DNA of 21,260 nucleotides from JBHHZI01 sp046757965 (GTDB lineage: Bacteria; Acidobacteriota; Polarisedimenticolia; SMYD01). Positions 1-9,382 of the stretch are shown here, piece by piece. Each line of letters opens with the position of its first letter. Within the stretch, counting starts at the first letter, position 1. The notes beneath the pieces were generated by a model. It was not told where the DNA came from and did no database searches. It worked only from the letters and a program-made list of their open reading frames with translations. A program made the position numbers and the translations under genes. The stretch is taken from contig JBHHZI010000045.1 in NCBI GenBank assembly GCA_046757965.1, forward strand, positions 1 to 21,260. The letters are read 5' to 3'.

Positions 1-1029
1 GGCGCGTCGATGCCGTCCGTTCACTCACCCAGCTCCCTCGAGGAGCTGGGCACCCGCCCGCTTCGATACTTCTTTCGCGACGTCCTGCACGTCGAGCGCC
101 CGGAACCCGAACCGGGCCCGGACCACCTCGCCCCCCGCCTCCTCGGCACGGCCGTGCATCAGCTCCTCCACGACCTCTACGCGCAGCTCGCCCGGGAACA
201 GGCCTTCGAGCAGGAGCCGGCCGCGCTGCAGGCGCGGGCAGCAGCGCTCCTGCAGACGCGCTGGGAGAGCTGGGTTGCGGCGCTGATCGGACGCCACATC
301 CTGCGCCTGCCCTTCCTGTGGCGTGAGGAGGCTCGGCGCTGGAAGCGTGCCATCAGCACGTTCATCGCCGCCGACCTGGCCACCATCGCCGACGAGGGAT
401 GGCAGCCGGTGGACTTCGAGCTCCACGTCCAGCGCGCCCTCGAACTCGGCCACGGGACGGTGCTGCCCGTGCGCGGGATCTTCGATCGGCTGCTGCAACA
501 ACGGGGGCGTCGATGCGTGGGCGACTACAAGACCGGGCGGGCCGACCTGAAGAGCCGTGTCGGGGTCACCAACATGCTCAGGGGCATCGCTCTCCAGGTT
601 CCGCTGTACCGGATGCTCGCCGCGGCCCCGGGGACCGATCACCCGTCGGACGAGGAGCTGCAGGTCGAACTCCTGCGCATCGGCCTGACCGATCGAGAGG
701 CGGGCGAGGCGCCTGCCCGGCGCGTCCTGTTCGCAGGATTCGACGCGACCGCGCAGGACGATGGGTTTCGCGAGACGCTTCGCGTGCTCGCCTCCCTCCT
801 CCGGGCCGGCTGTTTTCCCCTGCATCACGACGGCCGGATCTGCGACCACTGCGACTATGCGCTCGCCTGTCGCACCAACCATGTCCCGACGCGCGAACGA
901 GAGGCCCACGCCGTGGACGGCGCCGATTTCCGGGACATCAAGGCGAAGACGGCGACGAAGGAAACCCTGCTGGCGGGCGTGCGCGCCGCCGCAGCCCGGC
1001 CGCCGGCAGGCGATGAGGAGACGCCATGA
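1..1029 (+). CDS. AddB-like PD-(D/E)XK nuclease, C-terminal part (5' end outside window)
   Basis: This is the C-terminal nuclease module of an AddB/RecB-type exonuclease subunit, which together with the downstream helicase would resect double-strand DNA ends in the cytoplasm for recombination. The frame is open to the left edge and the first ATG (base 10) falls inside a conserved family motif, so the real start lies upstream. Numbering from that ATG, family landmarks are H50 in GTAVHQ, D159 in GIFDR, D172 and K174 in GDYKTG and Q196 in LQVPLY. A C-x2-C-x5-C cluster (C278, C281, C287) follows, as in the 4Fe-4S staple of AddB nucleases. The fourth ligand normally comes from a CP motif ahead of the nuclease; here that place reads R16-P17. 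The stop overlaps the next start as ATGA, so the two genes are probably co-translated. Family assignment is firm; the name AddB rests on gene order plus the Cys cluster. Confidence 0.85.
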   Translation, partial: GASMPSVHSPSSLEELGTRPLRYFFRDVLHVERPEPEPGPDHLAPRLLGTAVHQLLHDLYAQLAREQAFEQEPAALQARAAALLQTRWESWVAALIGRHILRLPFLWREEARRWKRAISTFIAADLATIADEGWQPVDFELHVQRALELGHGTVLPVRGIFDRLLQQRGRRCVGDYKTGRADLKSRVGVTNMLRGIALQVPLYRMLAAAPGTDHPSDEELQVELLRIGLTDREAGEAPARRVLFAGFDATAQDDGFRETLRVLASLLRAGCFPLHHDGRICDHCDYALACRTNHVPTREREAHAVDGADFRDIKAKTATKETLLAGVRAAAARPPAGDEETP

Positions 1030-4000
1030 GCGCTGCCCCTCTTCCCGTCGCCGACCAGGCCGGTCGCGACCGGGCAGCCACCGATCTCGGCTCCAACCTC
1101 GTGGTCATCGCCGGAGCCGGCACCGGCAAGACCAGCCTGCTCATCGAGCGGGCCCTCACCGCCATCGCCGGCGGCCACATCCGGATCGAGCAGCTGGCGG
1201 CCATCACGTTCACGGAGAAGGCCACGGCCGAGATGAAGACACGCCTGGCCGGCAGCCTGGAAGAGCTGTGGACCATCGCCGGCGGCGGGACGCCGTCTGC
1301 CGGCGGCGATGTCCGCGTCGCCCGCTCGGTGTTCCATCGCCTGGCGGACCGGCCGGGGTTTGACGCGCAGGAGGTGGCCGATCGCGTGCAGGAGGCCCTG
1401 CACCATCTGGATCGAGTGGCCGTGCGCAATATCCACGGGCTGTGCGCTGACCTGCTGCGCGCCTTCCCGCGCGCGTCCGGGGTGGACCCGGGTTTCTCCG
1501 TCGACCCGGGTGAAGCCTACGCCGCGTTGCTCGACGAGCAATGGCCCCGGTTTCTGGCGGCAGAGCTCGGAGAGGAGGCGCCTCGCTCCGATCTGTGGGC
1601 GCGTCTGCTGGCACGGGTGGACCTGAACACGGTCGCGACGGTGGGGCGAGATCTGGCCCGTTTCGCCATTCCCCTCGCCCTGCTGACCCCGCGGTCTGCG
1701 CCGCCTCCGCCTGGCGAGCTGTTCCGCGCCGAGATCGATCAATTGATCGCGGACCTCGACGCCCTCCTGCAGCGCCGGGAGGAGATCAACCCGGGCCGCT
1801 CGACCTTCGCCACAGCGCTGGAAGAACTCGGCGAAGGGCTGACCCTCCTGCGGGACGGCGGCACAGCCGGGCTGGACACCACCCTCGCGGCCGGCGGTGC
1901 GGTGGCCCGCCGGATTGGCATGAAGAGCGCACCGAGACCGTCGTCGAAGGTGGCCTCCGATGTGGCGGGCCCGGCCCGCAGGACGGCCGCCGCCGCCCAT
2001 GAGCTGCTCAGAGCCTGCGCCACCATCGATGAGGATCTGACCGGTGATCTCCTCGAGGCGGTCGCGCCGTTCGCCCGCCACGCCCGGGAGATGGCGCTGG
2101 CGCGCGGCCTCGTCACCTTCGACGCGCTCCTGCACCTCACACGGGATCTGCTCCGCGATAACCCCGAAGTGCGCGACGCCATCCGCTCCCGGTACCGCCT
2201 GCTGCTGGTGGATGAGTTCCAGGACACCGACCCGGTCCAGTACGAGATCGTGCTGTTCCTCGCCGAGGTGGACGGGGGCCGGAGCGTCGACTCGTACCGC
2301 GCGGAACTGGCGCCCGGGCGCCTGTTCATCGTCGGCGATCCGAAGCAGTCGATCTATCGTTTTCGCGGCGCCGATCACGCCGAGTTCGAGCGCGCCACCC
2401 AGCGCGTGCTCACCGCAGGGGGGACGGCGCTCGATCTCGTCGCCAATTTCCGCTCGGTCCCGGGCGTCATCGACGCGATCAATGCGCTGTTCACCGGCCC
2501 GGACACCGTCTGGACCGCCGGCCCCCGGCAACCTCCCTACGTACCGCTCATCGGGACGCGCCCGGCAGCGGAGGGTGACCCACCGGTGGAGATCTGGACG
2601 GTCGACCCCGAGGCGGCCCGCAACGCCGCGTCCCGCCGGAAGGCGGAGGGGCAGATCATCGCCGCGGAGATTGCCGCGGCCGTCGCCGGTCCGGGAGGGT
2701 TCGCCTACGGTGATTTCAGCATCGTGTTCGGCGCCCTCATCAATCTGGCGGCCTACCTGCGCCCGCTGCGCGACCTGCGCATCCCGTTCGTCATCGAGGG
2801 CGGACACGGTTTCCTCCAGCGCCCGGAGGTGCAGGCCTTCCGGGCCCTCCTGTCGGCGCTGGCCCGGCCGGGCGATCCCATCGCCTTCCTGGCCTTTCTG
2901 CGCAGCCCCGCCGGCGCCGTGACCGACGTCGAGCTGGCCGCCTATGCCGCCGAGCACGGGACGTGGACCTGGCAGGAGGCCCGGCCCGACGCCTCCCGGT
3001 TTCCCGGCCTGGCCCGTGCCCGCGAGCGTCTCGCCCGGCTGCACGACGAGATCCGGTCGCTGCCGGTCGACACTGCGGTGCACCGCATCCTGTCTCGTTC
3101 GGACCTCCTGACCCTGTCTGCCGGCACCTTCGAGGGCGCGCAGGGTGTCGCGAATCTCCGGCGCCTCGCCGGCACCGCGGCCCGGCTGGCGCGCGACGGC
3201 GGGCTGTCCCTTCATCAGGTGGTGGAGACCATCGACACCGGCCGCGCTCCCGAACTGGAAGGCGAGGCGTCCATCGAGGACGAAGGCCGCGATGCGGTCC
3301 AGATCCTCACCATTCACAAGGCGAAGGGGCTGGAGAATCGCGTCGTCATCATTCCCGATCTGGCCCGCCAGAAGCCAGCGCGCCGCTCCGACCGGCGCCG
3401 CGCCGCCACGCTGGTCCGCACCTCCGGGCACGGCCAGCACGTCGGGGTCCAGATCGGCCGGAAGTCGGACCACCGGGTCAATGCCGCCCGGTTATGGCTC
3501 GAACGCGAGAACCGCCGGCACGAGGAAGCCGAACGCGTCCGCCTGCTGTATGTCGCCCTCACGCGCGCCGCGGATCGGGCCATCGTGCTGGCCGCCGGCT
3601 CGCGACGGCCGGCACCGCTCATCCAGGCGCTGCGGGCCTGGGGCTATGACAGCGCGGCGCCACCCGACGACGGCGCCCTCCTGGCCGGCGGCTGCGTGCG
3701 CCACCGGTACGTGTCGCCACGACGCCTCTCGCCAGCCGAGACCGGCGAGCCGGCGGCAGCCGTCGGCGCCGCGGTGTCGGCGTGGAACGCCGCCGTGTCG
3801 GCCGCTCACCGGCAATCGCGCCGTCCTCTGCGTTCTCCGAGTTCCCTGCATGACGAGGCGTCGACGCCGGCCGGCCACCACGACAGCGCCTCGCGCCACC
3901 AGGACGGCTCCCGCGAGGACCGGGTGCAGCAGGCGACGCCGGATGCCGGCGCCCTCGGTCGCTGTACCGGCATCTGCGTCCACCGGGTGCTGGAGACGTG

Positions 4001-4478
4001 GGACGGCGAGGCGAACACGCTGCCGATGCGGCTGGCGCAGGCAGCCCGGCAGGCGGCAGCACGCGCCGGCATCGACGAGGCCCAGGTGGAGCAGGAGGCG
4101 AGACGCGTGCTCTCCGCCTTCGTGACCTCACCCCTGGCGGAACGATTCCGCCAGGCGCATCGCGTCATCCGTGAACTGCCTGTTCTGGCTCCCGCCGCCG
4201 ACGGGAGCACGTGGACCGGCACCATCGATCTGCTGCTGGAGGACCCCGACGGCAACTGGTTCGTGATCGACCACAAGACCGATCGGACATCCGACCCATC
4301 CACACTGAGGGATCGCCACGGCGAGCAGCTGTCTCTCTACGCTCTGGCCGTGGCGCAGGCCCTCGGCCTGAGCGAGCCTCCACGCGCCGAGATCTGGCAC
4401 CTGCGCTCCGGCCGGGCGATCCCGGTCGATCCGACCCGGGCGCGCGTCGCCTTGCCCCCTCCCCCCGCGCCCGGATAG
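1026..4478 (+). CDS. UvrD-family helicase-nuclease, AddA-like
   Basis: This is a superfamily 1A helicase of 1150 residues with a C-terminal nuclease, the AddA-like partner of the upstream gene in break resection. Motifs appear in order: Walker A GAGTGKTS (30-37), motif Ia TFTEKAT (61-67), IHGLC (136-140), Walker B DEFQDTD (396-402), GDPKQSIYRFRG (from 437), IHKAKGLE (763-770) and LLYVALTRAADR (840-851). A RecB-type nuclease follows with H986, D1068 in GTIDLL, D1082 and K1084 in IDHKTD, and Q1101. Length and the order nuclease gene then helicase-nuclease gene fit addB-addA operons. Residues about 922-978 form a low-complexity Ser/His/Arg-rich linker between helicase and nuclease. The start overlaps the upstream stop by ATGA. 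A RecB homologue is the alternative name, but no RecC or RecD is visible and a PD-(D/E)XK partner is. Confidence 0.92.
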   Translation: MSAAPLPVADQAGRDRAATDLGSNLVVIAGAGTGKTSLLIERALTAIAGGHIRIEQLAAITFTEKATAEMKTRLAGSLEELWTIAGGGTPSAGGDVRVARSVFHRLADRPGFDAQEVADRVQEALHHLDRVAVRNIHGLCADLLRAFPRASGVDPGFSVDPGEAYAALLDEQWPRFLAAELGEEAPRSDLWARLLARVDLNTVATVGRDLARFAIPLALLTPRSAPPPPGELFRAEIDQLIADLDALLQRREEINPGRSTFATALEELGEGLTLLRDGGTAGLDTTLAAGGAVARRIGMKSAPRPSSKVASDVAGPARRTAAAAHELLRACATIDEDLTGDLLEAVAPFARHAREMALARGLVTFDALLHLTRDLLRDNPEVRDAIRSRYRLLLVDEFQDTDPVQYEIVLFLAEVDGGRSVDSYRAELAPGRLFIVGDPKQSIYRFRGADHAEFERATQRVLTAGGTALDLVANFRSVPGVIDAINALFTGPDTVWTAGPRQPPYVPLIGTRPAAEGDPPVEIWTVDPEAARNAASRRKAEGQIIAAEIAAAVAGPGGFAYGDFSIVFGALINLAAYLRPLRDLRIPFVIEGGHGFLQRPEVQAFRALLSALARPGDPIAFLAFLRSPAGAVTDVELAAYAAEHGTWTWQEARPDASRFPGLARARERLARLHDEIRSLPVDTAVHRILSRSDLLTLSAGTFEGAQGVANLRRLAGTAARLARDGGLSLHQVVETIDTGRAPELEGEASIEDEGRDAVQILTIHKAKGLENRVVIIPDLARQKPARRSDRRRAATLVRTSGHGQHVGVQIGRKSDHRVNAARLWLERENRRHEEAERVRLLYVALTRAADRAIVLAAGSRRPAPLIQALRAWGYDSAAPPDDGALLAGGCVRHRYVSPRRLSPAETGEPAAAVGAAVSAWNAAVSAAHRQSRRPLRSPSSLHDEASTPAGHHDSASRHQDGSREDRVQQATPDAGALGRCTGICVHRVLETWDGEANTLPMRLAQAARQAAARAGIDEAQVEQEARRVLSAFVTSPLAERFRQAHRVIRELPVLAPAADGSTWTGTIDLLLEDPDGNWFVIDHKTDRTSDPSTLRDRHGEQLSLYALAVAQALGLSEPPRAEIWHLRSGRAIPVDPTRARVALPPPPAPG

Positions 4479-4481
4479 CAT
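4452..4481 (+). promoter_or_regulatory. Candidate sigma70-like promoter for the M20 gene
   Basis: TTGCCC (4452-4457) and TAGCAT (4476-4481) are separated by 18 bases; the -10 element overlaps the TAG stop of the helicase gene. Transcription would begin near 4488, about 54 bases before the M20 start. Both hexamers are imperfect, so this is a weak call by eye. Confidence 0.3.
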
Positions 4482-4541
4482 CGCCTCCGGACTTCCCCTG
4501 TGCCGGTGATATCCGGGCCACTCTTCCTCGAGGATCAGAAC

Positions 4542-5954
4542 ATGAACGTCAACAAGACCCGAGAGTTCGTCGACTCGGTCTGGGATGCCAGCATCATCCC
4601 GGCCCTGAAGAGATACATCCAGATTCCCAACCAGTCACCCGTGTTCGACCCGGAGTGGGCCACCAACGGCCTGCTCGATGGCGCCGTCGACCTGGCGGTC
4701 GACTGGGTGCGCTCCCAGGAGGTGGACGGACTGCAGATGGAGGTCGTCCGTCTCGAAGGGCGGACTCCTCTTCTGTTCATCGAGATCCCCGGGTCGGTCG
4801 ACGCCACCGTGGTGCTCTACGGTCATCTCGACAAGCAACCGCCGATGGAACCGTGGGCGGAGGGACTGGACCCGCGACAGCCGGTGATCTCCGACGGCAA
4901 GCTCTACGGACGGGGTGGCGCCGACGACGGCTACGCCGTGTTCGGATCCGTGACGGCGATCCGGGCCCTGGCCGAGCAGAACATCCCGCACGCCCGCTGC
5001 GTCGTCATCATCGAGACCTGCGAGGAAAGCGGGAGCACCGACCTCCCGGCCTACATCGATCACCTCGCGGATCGGATCGGCACACCGGATCTGGTCGTCT
5101 GTCTCGATTCGGGATGCGGGGACTACGAGCGCATGTGGTTCACCGCCTCGCTCCGGGGCGTGGTGACCGGCAACCTCGATGTGGAGGTTCTCGACGAGGG
5201 GGTCCACTCCGGCGACGCCAGTGGCATCGTCCCGTCGAGCTTCCGGATCCTGCGACAGATCCTGGGCCGCCTGGAAGATGCCGCCAGCGGCGAGATCCTG
5301 CCGCGCGAACTGTGCGTTCCGATCCCCGAGGCCCGCCATGCCCAGACGGTGGCATCGGCGCACGTGCTCGGCGACGACGTGTTCTCGAAGTTCCCGTTCG
5401 CCGGCAACATGCAGCCCCTGTCCACCGATCCCGTCGAACTGATCCTGAACCGCACCTGGCGCCCGCAGCTCGCCATCACCGGCGCCGCCGGCCTGCCGTC
5501 ACTGGAAAGCGCCGGCAACGTGCTGCGCCCGCGGACCGCCGTGAAGGTGTCTTTACGCATCCCGCCCCGCCTCGACGCCGATGAAGCGACGGCCTTCGTC
5601 AAGAAGCTGTTCGAGACGGATCCGCCCTACGGGGCCCGGGTCCGGTTCAGTCCGGAGCAGGGCGCCTCCGGATGGGACGCTCCGCCTGTCGCGCCCTGGC
5701 TGGAGGAATCCGCTCGCACGGCCTCGCAGGAGTTCTTCGGCAAGCCGCTCTGCTACATGGGTGAGGGCGGGTCCATCCCGTTCATGGGCATGCTGGGCGA
5801 GCGCTTCCCGGAGGCCCAGTTCATGATCACCGGCGTGCTGGGCCCCCAGTCCAATGCCCATGGGCCCAACGAGTTCCTGGAGATCGCGACGGCCAGGAAG
5901 GTCACCGCGTGCATCGCCCGGGTTCTCGCGGACCACGCCCGGGCCGCGGGCTGA
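4542..5954 (+). CDS. M20 family metallopeptidase (dipeptidase-like)
   Basis: A co-catalytic zinc hydrolase of 470 residues that probably cleaves dipeptides or N-acyl amino acids in the cytoplasm; no signal peptide is visible. The M20 metal and catalytic residues can be followed: H95 and D97 in YGHLDKQP, the bridging D128 in GRGGADDG, the base E161 and ligand E162 in CEESGS, D189 in CLDSG, and H440 in NAHGPNE. The insertion between E162 and the C-terminal lobe has the dimerisation-domain length typical of carnosinase-type members. I chose ATG 4542 because GAGGA (4530-4534) sits 7 bases upstream; an in-frame GTG at 4500 is possible but lacks a ribosome site. It follows the addBA-like pair by 63 bases and may have its own promoter. 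Substrate cannot be told from sequence; deacetylase-type members are the alternative. Confidence 0.9.
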   Translation: MNVNKTREFVDSVWDASIIPALKRYIQIPNQSPVFDPEWATNGLLDGAVDLAVDWVRSQEVDGLQMEVVRLEGRTPLLFIEIPGSVDATVVLYGHLDKQPPMEPWAEGLDPRQPVISDGKLYGRGGADDGYAVFGSVTAIRALAEQNIPHARCVVIIETCEESGSTDLPAYIDHLADRIGTPDLVVCLDSGCGDYERMWFTASLRGVVTGNLDVEVLDEGVHSGDASGIVPSSFRILRQILGRLEDAASGEILPRELCVPIPEARHAQTVASAHVLGDDVFSKFPFAGNMQPLSTDPVELILNRTWRPQLAITGAAGLPSLESAGNVLRPRTAVKVSLRIPPRLDADEATAFVKKLFETDPPYGARVRFSPEQGASGWDAPPVAPWLEESARTASQEFFGKPLCYMGEGGSIPFMGMLGERFPEAQFMITGVLGPQSNAHGPNEFLEIATARKVTACIARVLADHARAAG

Positions 5955-6031
5955 TCCGGCGCCCGGACGGCCGGCAGGCAGCCGGACCGATCCGGCACCG
6001 CCCGACGGCACGACATCAGCGCCGTGTCGGC

Positions 6032-6045
6032 TCCCCGGGGAGCGC
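6032..6045. terminator. Candidate hairpin between convergent genes
   Basis: GCTCCCCGGGGAGC is a perfect 14-base palindrome (5-bp stem, 4-base loop) in the 108-base gap between the convergent M20 and flavoprotein genes. It could serve either direction, but there is no T-run, so termination is only suggested by position. Confidence 0.25.
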
Positions 6046-6062
6046 ATCTCGCATGGTTCGAT

Positions 6063-7190
6063 TCACGACCCGGCGCGCCGGTCCGCACCGGCCAGCAAGG
6101 CCTCCCGATGGGCCTGCCGCCGTCGGCGGTCGATGGTATCGATGGCCCGCACGGCGAACTCCTGCGCCGTGTAGACCTGCTTCATGATCGACCGGTCGGC
6201 CATCCGCGTCATGTCCCCGACCGCGAACAGATCGGGGACGGAGGTCTCGCTGCTCGCATCCACGATCACATGGCGTCGCTCCACCGGCACCGGCGCATCC
6301 TCGAGCGCGGCGCCCAGTTGCCGGGCGAGATCGTTGTACACACGCGCCAGACCCATGACGACGAAGGCGCGGTCGACGGCGACGTCACTCCCGTCCTCGA
6401 CGGTGAACCCGTGCAGCCGCGCGCCTTTCTCGGCACCCTGGACGTCGGTCAGGCGCCCGTGAACGATGCCGACATCCGACAGGGCCAGCAGGCGATCCCG
6501 CCGCTCGTCCCCCCCGCGGTCCGCGCCCGCGGTCAGGATCGTCACCGCGACCCCGTATCGCTCCCTCAGCATCAGCGCCACCTCGGCGGCGCCGGCGCCG
6601 GCGCCAATGACGGCCACGCGCTGCCCCGCGGTCAGGTGCCCCTCGCACCGGATGCAGTACAGGAGGGATTCCTGGTTGGCGTACGGAAACAGCCAGTGGA
6701 TGCCGGCCAGGGTGCGGTCCCCCTTCTTCTTGTGAACCACCGGTTGCCGGTCCATCACGCCGGTGGCCAGGACCAGCGAGGGCGCCTCGTGTCGGCCGGC
6801 GCCGGCAACCACCCTGAACCCCGTCTCCGTCCGGCTGGCCTCGGTCGCCTCCTCGGCGAACTCGGCCACCTGGTCGGCAAATGCGGCGGCAATCCGGGCA
6901 CGCACATTGGCCACCAGATCCATCGTCGAGATATGAAAGTGGGCCGCTTCCACGACCCGGGCCGTGTCCGGATGAGATGCCGACAGCTCGCGCGCCACCT
7001 TGTCGCGCATGATGCCGGGGTGAACGCCGATCATGTTGTCGATGTTCATGACATAGGCGGCGCGACTGCGCTTGTGGGTGTCGCGGGTTCCGGTCACCCA
7101 GATGCAGCGCAGGTGGTACTGGGCAGCGCGCAGGGCGGCCGCGGCACCGGCCACACCCCCTCCGACGACGATGAGATGTGCCTGGTCCAT
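6063..7190 (-). CDS. Thioredoxin-reductase-like FAD/NAD(P)H oxidoreductase
   Basis: A two-dinucleotide-fold flavoprotein of 375 residues, probably cytoplasmic. It has an N-terminal FAD-binding GGGVAG (10-15), a pair of cysteines in CIRC (C179, C182), then an NAD(P)H-binding GAGAGA (196-201) and the C-terminal FAD motif FAVGD (G325, D326). The order CxxC followed closely by the nucleotide-binding glycines is the thioredoxin reductase arrangement, so a thiol-disulfide reaction is plausible. It is some 50 residues longer than typical thioredoxin reductases (about 320) and no thioredoxin gene is adjacent, so the partner is unknown. The start at 7190 is set by GGAGG 7 bases upstream; a longer in-frame start at 7253 lacks such a site. 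It diverges from the M2 peptidase gene and converges on the M20 gene. Confidence 0.85.
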   Translation of the reverse strand: MDQAHLIVVGGGVAGAAAALRAAQYHLRCIWVTGTRDTHKRSRAAYVMNIDNMIGVHPGIMRDKVARELSASHPDTARVVEAAHFHISTMDLVANVRARIAAAFADQVAEFAEEATEASRTETGFRVVAGAGRHEAPSLVLATGVMDRQPVVHKKKGDRTLAGIHWLFPYANQESLLYCIRCEGHLTAGQRVAVIGAGAGAAEVALMLRERYGVAVTILTAGADRGGDERRDRLLALSDVGIVHGRLTDVQGAEKGARLHGFTVEDGSDVAVDRAFVVMGLARVYNDLARQLGAALEDAPVPVERRHVIVDASSETSVPDLFAVGDMTRMADRSIMKQVYTAQEFAVRAIDTIDRRRRQAHREALLAGADRRAGS

Positions 7191-7197
7191 CGACCCG

Positions 7198-7202
7198 CCT
7201 CC
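7198..7202 (-). promoter_or_regulatory. Shine-Dalgarno GGAGG deciding the flavoprotein start
   Basis: On the minus strand GGAGG lies 7 bases before ATG 7190-7188. It favours this start over an ATG 63 bases upstream that would add 21 residues unlike the family. Confidence 0.75.
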
Positions 7203-7260
7203 GGCGCGCTCGACGGCTCCCGTCGGGGGGCCGTCACGCGCTGCAGTCTCCATGGCCGAT

Positions 7261-7270
7261 CAGTATACTG
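7261..7270. promoter_or_regulatory. Palindromic -10-like element in the divergent gap
   Basis: CAGTATACTG is a perfect 10-base palindrome, so TATACT (one mismatch from TATAAT) can be read on both strands. It lies between the divergent flavoprotein (start 7190) and M2 peptidase (start 7319) and would give leaders of about 65 and 43 bases. No good -35 element is evident on either side. It is also among the most AT-rich spots in this region. Confidence 0.4.
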
Positions 7271-7305
7271 CTGCCCGTCCGGCGCCGGCCGGAGTCGGTG
7301 TGAAG

Positions 7306-7312
7306 AAGGAGG
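7306..7312 (+). promoter_or_regulatory. Shine-Dalgarno AAGGAGG of the M2 peptidase
   Basis: A full-consensus site 6 bases before ATG 7319. It selects that ATG over the GTG at 7316, which would be only 3 bases away. Confidence 0.85.
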
Positions 7313-7318
7313 CGTGTG

Positions 7319-9223
<1,905 letters not shown>

Positions 9224-9382
9224 CCCCCCGGCCGGGTGCGGACCACCCGGGCCACCCGGCCGCGACCATGGCCCCTCGACGCGGCCCCTGGATCGACGAT
9301 CCGGCGATCGCGCTGGACTGTGCCCCCGGTCGAACCCACCTTGGGCCTTAACGACCTGCGGGGCAACCGCACGGGGGCAACC

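Noticed and set aside
855..3473. An 872-codon open frame on the minus strand, opposite the AddB/AddA-like genes
   Set aside because: The product is Gly/Arg/Gln-rich without any domain and mirrors the well-supported plus-strand helicase; long antisense frames are expected at this GC content.
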